DNA of 64,000 nt, from the NCBI GenBank assembly GCA_015680905.1, contig CM027382.1, forward strand, positions 16,093,501 through 16,157,500, read 5' to 3'. This document shows positions 46,240-59,600 of this stretch, in pieces. Within the stretch, counting starts at the first letter, position 1. Every line of letters begins with the position of its first letter. Under the pieces are notes generated by a model. It saw nothing but the letters and a program-made list of their open reading frames with translations. It did no database searches and had not been told where the DNA came from. The position numbers and the translations under genes are program-made. Source of the DNA: Coptis chinensis (lineage: Eukaryota; Streptophyta; Magnoliopsida; Ranunculales; Ranunculaceae).

Positions 46240-49200
46240 GGGGGGTGTGCTATGCACTTCTCTCGCAACACCCAATATTTATCCAAGAATAACCATTGAA
46301 ATAAGTTGATATATTAATGATTAAACATACTATCATAAAATAAAAACTCACACTAAGCAACTCATCATCCATAAAAAAAAAAAACTCATTATCATCTTTA
46401 TCTTCATCACTTGAAATCTGAAGTCCGCTCATCGGTTGGAAGAAAAACATTGTCATTATAATCTTATTTAAAACTTTATTAGGTAAATTCCAACTATTTA
46501 ACTATTTAAGTGATCTTTTGTTATCTCATTTTAGTCTAATTACTAGCTTAGGACGGGCATGTTGCTTTAAAAAAAATTATATATATACGCCATAACCAAA
46601 GCAAGCAGTTGATTTGTACCTAGTATCAACACACTCTAGAACCCACCCTTGTTAGCAATTTGGAATACAAGAGCTATTCGGTACATGAATAATTCGAGTT
46701 TCATTCGTTTACATGTTAGAAACATTTGATAAAAAATTCGCAATACGTTAATATTACGTAGTATGTTTTATACGAGTATTAAACGTTTTGAAATAAAAAT
46801 TCGGATTTCAAAAATTCGGTACACTTAAAGAGAAATTATAATATATATTTGTCAATATAATTAAAATTTTCCACTAATTTTACTCAACATATTGTAATTT
46901 TACTCTAACTATATATTATAATGTTTTACTTATAATTTTACTTATAACTAAATATATATTTTTTTATTGGCAAGCAAGGTTGTTAACGGGGTCTCCTACC
47001 CCTCAATAACTATATATTATAACTAGAATAAAATGTTTTACTTATAATGTTCTACTTATAAGTAACTATATATTACAAATATATAATTAGAGTAAAATAT
47101 TATACTTATTATAATGTTCCATTAATTTTACTCTAATACAATTATAATATATATATATTTGTCAATATGTCTCTCTCTTCTATATTTACATCTTTTTTAG
47201 AATGTTCACTAAATGCTCTGCACTTCTCTGGCAACACTCAATGTTTTAGATGTAGAAAAGAACGCACTTGTAGCAAGAAGATGAAGGCATTAATTATTTA
47301 CCCAAGAATAACCATTGAAGTAAGTTGATATATTAATGATTAAATCTAGAATAACCATTAAATGAAAACTCATACTATCATAAAATAAGAACTCACACTA
47401 AGCAACTCATCATCCATAAAAAAAACACTCATTATCATCTTTATCTTCATCACTTGAAATCTGAAGTCTGCTCATGGATTGGAAGAAAAACATTGTCATT
47501 ATAATCTTATTAGGAACTTTCCCAGGTAAATTCCAACTATTTAACTATTTAAGTGTTCTTTTGTTATTTCATTTTAGTCCAATTACTAGCTTAGGATGGA
47601 CAATTTGCTTAAATAAAAATCATATATATACGCCATAAGCAAAGCAAGCAGTTGATTTGTACCTAGTATCAACACTCCAGAACCCACCCTTATTAGCAAT
47701 TTGGAATACGAGAGTTATTCGGTACAGGAATAATTCGAGTTTCATTCGTTTACATGTTAGAAACATTCGATCAAAAATTTGCAATACGTTAATATTATGT
47801 AGTATGTTTTATATGAGTATTAAACGTTTTGAAATAAAAATTCAGATTTCAAAAATTCGGTACACTTAAAGAGAAATTATAATATATATTTGTCAATATA
47901 ATTAAAATATCCCACTAATTTTACTCAACTTATTATCAAGCCTCTGTTTTAGTTTTTTTTTCTATGTAACCAAGTGAGGTCCTCACTCACTGTTTTACTT
48001 TTTAAAGATCACTTATCAAAAAAACAAAAGAATATAATACTTTATCTTGTTTCCTGTTTGTTCAAATTTTTCTACACGTATATAATCATATAGAGTGAAG
48101 AGGGATTGGGAGAGAGAGACATACTTCATATGTGTTTTTACCGTGCCACCGCATGAGGTCCCATCTGATGATCACTTGGCCTTGGGGATCCAAGTGATCG
48201 TAACCATTTGTCAAAGCTGAAAAAAGAGGATATTACTACAGATATTTAGGGGAAAATAAGAAAGTTACAGCTTCGTGTAGATTAATATTCACCTATAAAA
48301 TGAGTTATACCATAGGACATATATGCAGGACCATTCTACAATTTTATTTTTTATTACTTTATATTGAATTATTCTTTACATTATATAGTTTAAGGGCAAT
48401 CTTTGATGCAATTGTTTGACCCTGGTTGCAGGCTTTGGAAAGCAACTGACCTTGTTAAAAAAAGGAAGTCATAGCCTAATAGTAAATCATAATGAAGGCC
48501 TACATGTAGATTAAAAAGCAACACCTAAAAGCACATATGCCTTTACGTTCCAAAGGTAATATCTCTTAAGTGATTATGATGAATCCTTAATTCTGGATTT
48601 ATGGCTTGCTCCAGAATGCTTATTTTGCCAGGTATGGAGTATTTAGGGAGGTCAACTCGGAGGTATTCAATGTTGTCTTATCGGTGAAGGCAGCCTAGAG
48701 CTCTGTTCAAATTACGATACGGAATTCCAAGCCCCAGGATACCCGTGTTCGGTCTCCATTCCAGATTGTATTTAAGACTGCCTAGATATTATAATTTTAC
48801 TCTAACTATATATTATAATGTTTTACTTATAACTATATATTTTTTTTATTGGCAAGTGAGGTTGTTAACGGGGTCCCCTACCCCTCAATAACTATATATT
48901 ATAACTAGAATAAAACGTTTTACTTATAATGTTCTACTTATAACTATATATTACAAATATATAATTAGAGTAAAATATTATACTTATTATAATGTTTCAT
49001 TAATTTTACTCTAGTACAATTATAATATATATTTGTCAATATGTCTCTCTCTCTTCTATATTTACATCTCTTTTAGAATGTTCACTAAATGCTCTACACT
49101 TCTCTCGCAACACTCAATGTTTTAGATGTAGAAAAGAACGCACTTGTAGCAAGAAGATGAAGGCATTAATTATTTACCCTAGAATAACCATTGAAATAAG

Positions 49201-50060
49201 TTGATATATTAATGATTAAATCTAGAATAACCATTAAATAAAAACTCATACTATCATAAAACAAAAACTCACACTAAGCAACTCATCATCCATCAAAAAA
49301 ACGCTCATTATCATCTTTATCTTCATCACTTGAAATCTGAAGTCCGCTCATGGATTGGAAGAAAAACATTGTCATTATAATCTTACTTGGAACTTTATCA
49401 GGTAAATTCCAACTATTTAACTATTTAAGTGCTCTTTTGTTATTTCATTTTAGTCAAATTACTAGCTTAGGACGGGCATGTTGCTTAAAAAAAAATCATA
49501 TATATATATATACGCGATAAGCAAAGTAAGCGGTTGATTTGTATCTAGTATCAACACCCTAGAACCCTTGTTAGCAATTCAGAATACGGGAGTTATTCGG
49601 TACGGGAATGATTAGAGTTTCATTCGTTTACATGTTAGAAATATTCGGTCAAAAATTCACAATATGTTAATATTACGTAGTATCTTTTGTACGAGTATTA
49701 AACATTTTGACATAAAAATTCGGATTTCAAAAATTCGGTACACTTAAAGAGAAATTATAATATATATTTGTCAATATAATTAAAATGTTCCACTAATTTT
49801 ACTCAACTTATTATTATAATGTTCTACTTATAACTATATTTTTTTTTATTGGCAAGCGAGGTTGTTAACGGGGTCCCCTACCCCTCAATAACTATATATT
49901 ATAACTAGAGTAAAATGTTTTATAATGTTCTACTTATAACTATATTCTACAAATATATAATTAGAGTAAAATATATGTTATACTTATTATAATGTTCCAC
50001 TAATTTTATTCTAGTACAATTATAACATATATTTGTCAATACGTCTTTCTCTTCTATATT
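46240..50060. repeat. Tandem triplication of a ~1.03-kb unit
   Basis: Three head-to-tail copies begin near 46240, 47210 and 49080. Landmarks recur in order: CTTCTCTCGCAACAC, AATAACCATTGAA, CTCATCATCCAT, CTTCATCACTTGAAATCTGA, TAGTATCAACAC, TTAGCAATTTGGAATAC, TTATTCGGTAC, then an AT-rich end with GTTGTTAACGGGGTC. The TAGTATCAACAC landmark lies near 46622, 47662 and 49540. The first interval is 1.04 kb; the second is 1.88 kb because the middle copy holds an 851-bp insertion. No coding. Each unit contains the left tip of a TIR element whose right tip follows the third copy. Confidence 0.88.
47936..48786. mobile_element. 851-bp insertion in the middle repeat copy
   Basis: Compared with the first and third copies, the middle one is interrupted after TATTA (47931-47935) and resumes after a second TATTA (48787-48791), a 5-bp target duplication. 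The inserted DNA starts TCAAGCCTCTG and ends CTGCCTAGA. It has no clear terminal repeats and no coding. A perfect hairpin, GATCACTTGG with CCAAGTGATC (48170-48179 and 48190-48199), lies inside. Element class unknown. Confidence 0.65.
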
Positions 50061-50497
50061 TACATCTCTTTTAGAATGTAGATTTGTAAATTGTATCGGA
50101 AAATAATAATTAGAAACAACACATTCATGTCTTTATGTTAGTTTACTCGATCATTTGATCTACATAAAGAAAAAATAATGTCTTTCATAGATATACAAAA
50201 GCTTTTAAGTCATGGTCATTCCCATATCGTTTTTCTCCTCTATTTTTTGTTTCTTATTTATGTTTCTTTATGCATGCTACTAATCCTTATAAGAATTTGG
50301 TTTTCATTATTTTTTTGTATGAAGTATTTTTTAAATGAATTTTTGAATAATTCGGTAATTTGTGTTTTATACGTTCATAGTGAAAAAAACGTGAATTATT
50401 CTGAATTATTGAAAGGTTCGGAATTATTAAACGTTTAGGCCTTCAAAAATTTGATTTGTGAATTATACGCGAATTATTCGGAGTATTGCTAACAAGG
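49567..50497. mobile_element. TIR element whose left arm forms part of the amplified unit
   Basis: The left tip CCTTGTTAGCAAT (49567) in the third copy matches, inverted, ATTGCTAACAAGG at about 50485-50497. Both tips are followed inward by TTATTCGG-like sequence. Left-type tips also occur in the first and second copies, where no right tip follows. There is no transposase; the open stretch 50178-50438 is Leu/Phe-rich without family similarity. Confidence 0.45.
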
Positions 50498-50815
50498 CCC
50501 AGAACACCTAAACTCGAAAGAGCGGACAAAGCTTAGGTCAATCTGGAAGGTCAGGCAAATAGCTATGCATATTTTAGATAATAGCTTCTTGCGAAAACCC
50601 TTCTTTCCCCATTCCTAGCCACACTGTCCTCAGATGATCATCAATCTCAATGCCTCGCCACGTTCGGTCACCCATCTCACTTGTCACAGTAGTTGACTCA
50701 TGTATTAGTAGCCATTGCCTGGTGAAACCTAGATTAAGTCGGTGAGTAGTTGGACCTTTTTTTGGTTTACTGCTGGGCCAGATAAGCGCTTGGCAGCAAA
50801 CTCTGAACACACTAA
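50498..50815. other. Uncharacterised DNA before the Tourist MITE
   Basis: No inverted repeat seen. A 78-codon minus-strand open stretch (50574-50810) has no recognisable family. Composition is close to gene-like (less AT-rich than its surroundings), so a decayed coding relic is possible. Confidence 0.35.
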
Positions 50816-51222
50816 GGCTGTGTTTGGTTCAAGGAAAATTGAGAAAAAGAAAGTGTTTTCAAGGAAATTGAAAACTTTTGAATGTTTGGTTCACAATGGA
50901 AAATGAAAAACTAGAAAACTGATTCTTCAAATGTGTTGAAAAGGAGGAAAGCAACCTCCATTTTAACATAGAGGAAGTTGTTTTCTATTTTTGACGGTGA
51001 GGCTTGCAAGAGAGAGAGAGAGAGGGAGAGCTTTTAGAGATCGCATGTTTCAAAAGGTTTTGATTCCCTACTTCGTGCAACTTTCTACACTCAACTACAA
51101 CAAACTTTCCCATTTCCAACCAAACACACAAAATCCAAATTCTTGGAATATCATTACATGGAAAACCAAATCAAAGAATCTATTTTCTTTTAGAATCAGA
51201 TTTCAGTGAACCAAACACAACC
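50816..51222. mobile_element. Tourist-type MITE (PIF/Harbinger)
   Basis: It begins GGCTGTGTTTGGTTCA and ends TGAACCAAACACAACC, nearly perfect inverse copies, with TAA on both sides (50813-50815 and 51223-51225). This is the standard Tourist layout. A GA-rich run lies at 51008-51026. 407 bp, no coding. Confidence 0.9.
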
Positions 51223-51269
51223 TAAGCTACAGCTCTAACTTAGAGGCTGACAGTCATCCATTAGTCTTT

Positions 51270-54200
51270 TGTCACACCCCAATTCGGCGTGAATGGAAAA
51301 AACATTATTTGTTCCCGACTCTTGATTTCCGAGGTGTGACGCACTCTCCACTTCCAAAAACCCATAAACAGTTTAAAATATACGGATAATTAAAAACCAA
51401 TCAAAATTTCAATTATACATAAGTCCTCTTCATTACAAAAATTCCCAATTAAGATTATGTTACAAATCTCTTTTCAATAACTCTTTAATTAAAATATACA
51501 AATGAGAATACAAAAACATTGTCTAGACTAAAAGCTATATCACCTCGAGGGAAAAACAAAACGTATCCGAGATGTAACGCTTAATGCAAACCACAAAGCG
51601 GCCCCAACCCTTCTTCAACACTAAACTGTCAAAACTTATCAACTATGTTCATTGAATGAACACACCCGATAAACAAACATGCAAATCGGGTTGACATTAT
51701 AAAAATCTTTGGTGTGAGTAGCTCTAAAATACAACATATACTTATACAAATATATACATAATCCATACGGTAGTTAGTTCCTCCACCGAGGCGCCGTAAC
51801 TTTCAACAACTAATACAAGATCCTTAAGTACAATAATCTAGGCAGGTAGTTCCTCCACTTAGGCGCCTTAACTTCCCACTAACCACACAACAACCTATAC
51901 GCATAATAAATAAGGCAGGTAGTTCCTCCATCGAGGCGCCTTAGGTTCTAACTAAACAAAAACCAACCAAACATATTATATCATCTATCTAGAGATATAT
52001 CATTTACCAATATATTACCATAATTATATTAATTAAAGCTTTCTTTGTGTGTCCCTAAAATCACGTCGTATCTATGTCTTACCTAGTTTCCTGGCTACCA
52101 CAATCAATCGCCCAACGCCCGAACATGTACATCCACATGCCTCCGCACATAATGAGCCACTCCGTGCGTAACCACCACTGGCGGGATGCGCGCACCGTAA
52201 ATCCTCACCGCGGAAGCCAAATCTATGTAAGCACTTGCCACTATTCGGCATAAAATATTAGCATCATCGTTCTATTTTTTCTTAACGGAATATATCAAGC
52301 CACTATTACTCACGATTGCCCAACACATGGGTCAATCACATCTTATATATACACCCAACACATGGGTCAATCATATCACATAAGCCCACACAAGGCAAAT
52401 CTCATGAGTTGTGGTAGTCGGGGTTCTAGGATTTTTGTTCGTAATTTATTCGGTGTCATCGTTTATGACTCATAAGCATTTCTACTATACCGCGTGCGGT
52501 CAATTACCTTATTGCACTAAGCCACAATACATAGAAATATCTCGATACCTCATAACCATTTTCATTCTTTCACGTGCCAATATATTATTGCACTACACCA
52601 CACTCCCGTGGGCAAATATTCACCAATACTATATTAGCATCTCACATATAAAATAATGGAGTGTATATACATTTTTCCATGGTATTGCAATAATATAACT
52701 ATCTCAACATATTATATTATGTCACAATGCTTCAACGTATCGCATACATTTTTATTATAACGTATTAGGAATATAATATCTCCTAACATCTCAATATCGT
52801 CCGTGTCAAAATACATAACATCAAGGTCAAATCTTTCTTAGATATTGACAACCACATATATATCTTAGCTTCCACGGCATTTTATTATTATATGTGTCCA
52901 TATAATATACACATAAAGCGTATCACAAATAAACGGTCCACGGTCCACAATCAAAGCCCAATATATATATATATGTTTTTACACACTACTCGCGTCAAAT
53001 CTAAATTAGATAATGACAAACCAAGTTATATAATATCCGACAACATTTTATTTCTATATTTATCCATATAGTCAAATATGTGAAAAACTAGAAAAGTCGA
53101 CATTCCGCGATCAACGGTCAAAGTCAAGCGGTCAAATGTCAAAGTCAACGGTCGAAGGTCAAAGCCAAAGTCAACACATCATGGTCAAAGTCAAAGTCAT
53201 GGTCAAAGTCAACATCATCATGGTCAACCCATCATCAAAGTCAAAGTCAACACATCATCAAAGGTCAAAGTCGACCATCATGGTCAAAGTCAAAGTCAAC
53301 AATCATGGTCAAAGTCAACACATCATGGTCAAAATCAAAGTCAACCCATCATGGTCAAAGTCAACCATCATGGTCAAAATCAAAGTCGACCCATCATGGT
53401 CAAAGTCAACACATCATGGTCAACGTCAAAATCAACCGTCATGGTCAAGTCAAAGTCATCATTGTCAAAGTCAAAGCCGAATGGATTTTTAGGTGTTCGA
53501 CGAGTTCGAGTCATAACCATGGTTCATGGCTAAAGTCAAAAGTGCATGTTTCATGGGCTCATGGCTAAGTCATGGTTTCGGACCAATGGCCAAACCCAAA
53601 CCTTAAAACCGAAAGTCTAAAACCAACTTATTTATTCTACGACCCGATTGGGATCTATATTAAATCCGATGGGTTTGCCTCGGACAATATTATTAATTAA
53701 AAACTTATCTTGTTAAAGCCCAAAGCGGTTAAAGTGGATTCGAATATTAAAACTTTAATATAAAATAAATCCACAAATTAATTTGGGCCCAAACTTTAAT
53801 TTGGTCCGCCCAAATTGAAACCAAATGGAATTTCCCCAAAATGAAACTAATGTGGTCAGAAAATTAAATCTGAAATTTCCGAACTACCAACTTAAATTTC
53901 GCCTTAGCCCACTGAATTTCGGCCTATCTAAAAATAGAAATGAATATGGCCCAACAACTTAAACATTTATTTGACCCACCAGGAACTAATCCAAATTGGT
54001 CCCTACCCAGCCCACCGTCACCAATTAGAGTTAGGCTATGTGAGAGTGGGAACCGGGATCCCCCTCTCATGTCATCTCCTTTTAACTCCACCAACCACCA
54101 AATCCACCGGCCACCATTCTCCTCTTCCATCAAATCGGTTTTACACCAAATCAAAACCCTATAACTTTAATAAATACAATTACTCTCAATATCGGTGATT

Positions 54201-55011
54201 TAACCCTCTTCTTCAAACTAGATCTAAAATTTAATCCCACCATTAATGGTTTCCACCAAATCGGCTAATCGACACCATTTTCAGCCCTCACACACACTCC
54301 AAACACTACTAACCAACCTCACAACACATCACCACAAAACACAACAACCAATCAAACCAAAAACAGCCCAACCGACCGGTTAGTCCACGCCATTAACACC
54401 TCAAACCAAGCTTTGGCGGCATCGACCACCACTCTAAGCGGTTGGGTTTTCATCCCCAACAAAACCAACACTATAACCCACATACGAGTTCAATAGAAAA
54501 ACAGCCCATCGGCGCCATTGAAGCTCATTTTTCGACGGTTTACCCCATTTTAACAAAGTTCGACGGTTTATAACGACAAATTTAACTAGAGTTTTAACAA
54601 CTTTCGGCGAAACCGATGTCGAAAAAAAACAATATAATGAAGCGGTACAAAAGCGAAAACTTAGGCGGTATACCGATAATCGAAAACGATAAATCCGGTG
54701 ATATAGCAAAATATACTACTCACTGTATGAGCGACTCGGCGAATCCTCCTAGCCGATTAAATTCGGCTCTCCACCCTCAAATCAAACCCGGTTTCTCTCT
54801 GCCTCCATTTTTTAATATATTTTATTCTCCGGGAACCCTATTTTCTAGAAAAATGTGTTTATATACTTGGGTCGAAACCCAAATGACCAACCGAACTTCG
54901 GGCCCAAAAACCGGGCCCACGTATCCCGAGTCAATCCGGCCAATTTTGAAAATAATTAATTTAATTAATTAATTAATAATAGAAAAATCGTTTTAAAAAT
55001 CACGGCGTTAC
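51270..55011 (+). repeat. LTR-like block 1
   Basis: Starts TGTCACACCCCAATTCGG after unique flank. It contains three AGTTCCTCCA boxes followed by GAGGCGCC or GGCGCC (51775-51940, spacing about 75 bp), a GGTCAAAGTCAA repeat field (53100-53480), GGCCCAA-rich DNA, and TTTATATAC (54858-54866) about 150 bp before its end. Short open frames in it change between copies and are not supported as genes. Confidence 0.75.
53100..53480 (-). promoter_or_regulatory. Dense W-box field in LTR-like block 1
   Basis: The repeat CATGGTCAAAGTCAACAC and variants contains the complement of TTGACC and TTGACT, the W-box bound by WRKY factors. I count about thirty (A/G)GTCAA sites in 350 bp. Similar fields lie at 58540-58895 and, shorter, at 31495-31590. 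Binding is not shown by sequence alone. Confidence 0.45.
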
Positions 55012-56693
55012 TGACTATACACATCTCAAAAGAATCTCGTCGAGATTCGAAAGTAAAAACTATCTGAACAAAAGCGTTGGTTATTAACTTAGAACCTATA
55101 CAAGAATGTACAAAGATTAAACTTAAACAAGATAACATTGGTATTAATTATTTTAAATAATTCCGAATATATATATATCCTCATGCCATTACAAAACCTA
55201 TTCATGGTTTAAGCTGTCTATATTAAAACAAATTATTCTTGTCCCTTAAATTGACATAAACATATCATTTCTTTTAGCATGCGGTTTCTTGACCGCGTAG
55301 CAAACTCTACGAAAAATTAATATTCTACTTAAACTAATCAATCATATGGGATAAGTTCATCCATGCATAAAACATTATGGAGTCTTTTATTATCATGCAT
55401 AAAAGAAAAATTAGTGTCCTAGCACACTTAAAACAAAAGTCACTCATGTCATTGATACTACAATAAACTTTATATTACTTTAGTCATGCTCTCGAAATAT
55501 TAAATTTAAAACAACCCTTGAATCCTAATTCATGCTTGCAAGCTGGATCAAATATAGCGTATTCAAAAAATAATTTTTCATGTTCCTCTATCAAAATCAT
55601 ATAGTGAAACAAAACAATTAAGAGTAAATACTTTCGAATATGCCAAAATCATGTGAAACTAATTTAACGATATTAATCAATCATGTCATAATTTATAGGC
55701 CGCGACACACTTATAAGACAAAATAAAAATCCGTTTGTTGTGGAAATCGATCATCATTATATTAAGACATCATCTACATAAATTCCAATATATTTTAAAA
55801 ATAACAATTATCACCATTATTTTAATTAATCATTAATAGCGTGACCTTTAAAAAAACAACCTACATGCATGTTTTCTTGGTAAAACAATTTTAATCATCA
55901 CATATATAATAGTTCATCTATATATACAATAATATATAAACGTGTATCTATACACATCTCAAAGAATACGCGTGTATCATCATGTATACACATCTCAAAA
56001 AGAATACTGCGTGTATCTAAGTATACACATCTCAAAAAAGAATACACGTTATATTTTATTTATTATATTCAATCTATTTCTAACTAATCACCTCTAACAG
56101 TTAATCTCTTATACTTTAAAAATACTATTCATCCATTAAAGTGTAATGCGAGTGGTGAGATAGTTCCTCGACACCGAGGCAATTAGTTCCTTACTTTCGA
56201 TGCGTCACAAAGCCATCGGATAATACAACTCATTCAATATAGATAAAATATCTTATTATTTCTTGAATAATCACATAACACTCAAATACAAAGTTCCGGG
56301 ACATGTGGTCATACTTAATCCATACTCCACGTGAAAATGATCACCAACAACAAAACAACATTATAGCGACACACATCATTTTGATCAAATCCATTAATAT
56401 TTAACATATTACAAATATAACCACTCATCATATGATAAGGAAAAAAAATAAAGCATTTCATATGCACTCCACAAGTAACTAATATAAATATACACATTAC
56501 CGCGTCAAACAAATCAAGAAAAAAATATTGACTCTCTTTATTTTTATATCTCTTTCATTTTCTTTGTAAAAACAAAACAACTAAGCGGAAATAGTTTTGA
56601 AAATAAAACTCCTTAAACACTACCCGTAAACCCGCGATCAGAGAATCACCTAGACTTACCTAAGTCTAAGCTAACCAAATGCTCGATACCAAA
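55012..56693 (+). repeat. Internal-type block 1
   Basis: AT-rich and non-coding. Near the start is the inverted repeat AATCTCGTCGAGATT (55034-55048). TATACACATCTCAAAAAGAA is found once at the start and three times in tandem at 55950-56050. Near the end, AGTTCCTCGACACCGAGGCA (56162) recalls the AGTTCC boxes of the LTR-like block. Confidence 0.65.
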
Positions 56694-59600
56694 GTCACAC
56701 ACACCATTTTCGGCCAATTGGAAAAACGATATTGTCCCCGACTCTTGATCTCAGGGTGTGGCCTTAGCTCTCTCCAAACCCAAAACCCATAAACGGTTTA
56801 AAATATCGGATAATTAAAACCAATAAAATTTCAATTATACATAAGTCCTCTTCATTACAAAATTCCCAATTAAGATTATGTTACAAATCTCTTTTCAATA
56901 ACTCTTTAATTAAAATATACAAATGAGAATACAAAAACATTGTCTAGACTAAAAGCTATATCACCTCGAGGGAAAAACAAAACGTATCAGGAGATGTAAT
57001 GCTAATGCAAACCCACAAGCGACCACCTTTCTTCATCACTAAACTGTCAAAACTTATCAACTATGTTCATTGAATGAACACACCCGATAAACAAACATGC
57101 AAATCGGTTGACATTATAAAAATCTTTGGTGTGAGTAATACTAAAATACAACATATAATTATACATATATATACATAATCCATCACGGTAGTTAGTTCCT
57201 CCACCCAGAAGCCTTAACTTTCAACGACTAATACAACATCCTTAAGTTCAATAATCTAAGGCGGTGGTTCCTCCACTTAGTAGCCTTAACTTCCAACCAA
57301 CCACACAACAAACTATACTCATAATAAATAAGGCATGTAGTTCCTCCATAAGAGCCTTTAGGTTCTAACTAAACAAAACCAACCAAACATATACAAATCA
57401 TCTATCTAAATATATCATTTACCAAACATATTACCATAATTATATTATTTAAAACCTTTCTTTGTGTGTCCCTAAAATCCGTCATTATATCTATGTCTTA
57501 CCTAGTTTCCACTGGCTACCACAATCGCGAACCCAACAGCGAGAACATGTACATCCACATGCCTCCGCACATAATGAGCCACTCGATGCGTAACCACCAC
57601 CGGCGGGATGCGCGCACGAATAAATCCTCACACGGAAGCCAAATCTATGTAAGCAACGCCACTATTCGGCATAAAATATTAGCATCATCGTTCTATTTTT
57701 TGCGAGCGGAATATATCAAGCCACTATTAAATTTCTTCACGATTGCCCAACCATGGGTCAATCACATCTTATATATACACCCAACACATGGGTCAATCAT
57801 ATCACATAAGCCCACACAAGGCAAATCTCATGAGTTGTGGTAGTCGGGGTTCTAGGATTTTCGTTCGTAATTTTATTCGAGTGTCAAATACGTTTATGAC
57901 TCATAAACATTTCTACTATACCGCGTCGCGGTCAATTACCTTATTGCACTAAGCCACAATACATAGAAATATCTCGGTTACCTCATAACCATTTTCATTC
58001 TTTCCGTGCCAATATATTATTGCACTACACCACACTCAGGTGGGCAAATATTCACCAATACTATATTAGCATCTCACATATAAAATAATGGAGTGTATAT
58101 ACATTTTTCCAAGATTGCATTAATATAACTATCTCAACATATTATATTATGTCATAATGCTTCAACGTGTCGCATACATTTTTATTATAGCGTTATTAGG
58201 AATATAATATCTCCTAACATCTCAATATCGTCGCGTGTCAAAAATACATAACATCAAGGTCAAATCTTTCTTAGATATTGACAACCATATATACTAGCTT
58301 CCATGCGGCATTTTATTATTATATGTGTCCATATAATATACTGGCATAAAGCGTGTCACAAATAAAAGCGGTCCACGTCCACAATCAAAGCCCGATATAT
58401 ATATATATGCTTTCTACACACACTACTCACGTCAAATCTAAATTAGATAATTTACAAACCAAGTTATATAATATCCGACAACATTTTATTTCTATATTTA
58501 TCCATATAAACAAACATGTGAAAAACTAGAAAAGTCAACATTCACGGTCAGCGGTCAAAGTCAAAATGGTCAAATGTCAAAGTCAATGGTCGAAAATGGT
58601 CAAAGTCCAAAAAGTCAACACATCATGGTCAAAGTCAAAGTCGACATCATGGTCAAAGTCAACACATCATGGTCAAAATCAAAGTCAAAGTCATGGTCAA
58701 AGTCAACCACATCATGGTCAAAATCAAAGTCAACCCATCATGGTCAAAGTCAACACATCATGATCAAAGTCAAAGTCAAAGTCAACCCATGGTCAAGGTC
58801 AAAGTCGACACATCATGGTCAAAAGTCAAAATCAACCAAAGCTGTCATGGTCAAAGTCAAAGTCAAAAGTCATTGTCAAAAGTCAAAGTCGTCGTTTTAG
58901 GTGTTCGACAGGTTTCGTGGTCATAACCATGGTTCATGGCTAAAGTCAAAAGTGCATGTTTCGTGGGCTCATGGCTAAGTCATGGTTCGGACCAAATGGC
59001 CAAGCCAAACCTTAAAACCCAAACTCTAAAACCAACTTATTTATTTTACCCCGATTGGGATCTATTTTAAATCCTATGGGTGGTCCATCAATATTATTAG
59101 AAGCGGGCCCAAAACTTATCTTGAAGCGGCCCAAACGGTTAAGTGGATTAAACCCAAAAAAACTTTAATATAAAACGGTCCACAAAAAATTTGGGCTAAC
59201 ACTTTAATTTTAATTTAAGATGCAAAGCCCAAAGAAACAAAGGGCCCCAATGAATTAACTAATGTGGTCGAAAATTAAAGCAAAATTCGCCCAAATACCA
59301 CTAAAAATTTGGCCCCAGCCCAAAACTGAAATTTCGGCCTATCTAAAATAGAAATGAATATGGCCCAACAACTTAAACATTTTCGCCCCGGAGGAACTAA
59401 TCCAAATTGGTCTCCCCCCGAGCCCATTTGAATCCTAGTTAGAAAATGTGAGAATAAAACCAAATCCCTCTCCTTTTTTCATCTTCCCCGAAACCGGAAC
59501 CACCAAATCGCAAGCGCCACCATTCTCTCTTCCATCAAAATCGGTTTTTACACCAAATCAAAAAACCATTATAACTTTAATAAAAATCAATTTACTCTAA

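Noticed and set aside
53136-53568. Open frames of 60-118 codons with repeated VKVKV and HGQSQ
   Set aside because: They come from the GTCAAA tandem repeats in all frames, and are not kept in the other array copies. The same holds for 58566-58926.
55012-56693. Internal block as host sequence between two independent LTR insertions
   Set aside because: The same block with the same borders recurs at 60445-62120, so it belongs to the repeated unit.
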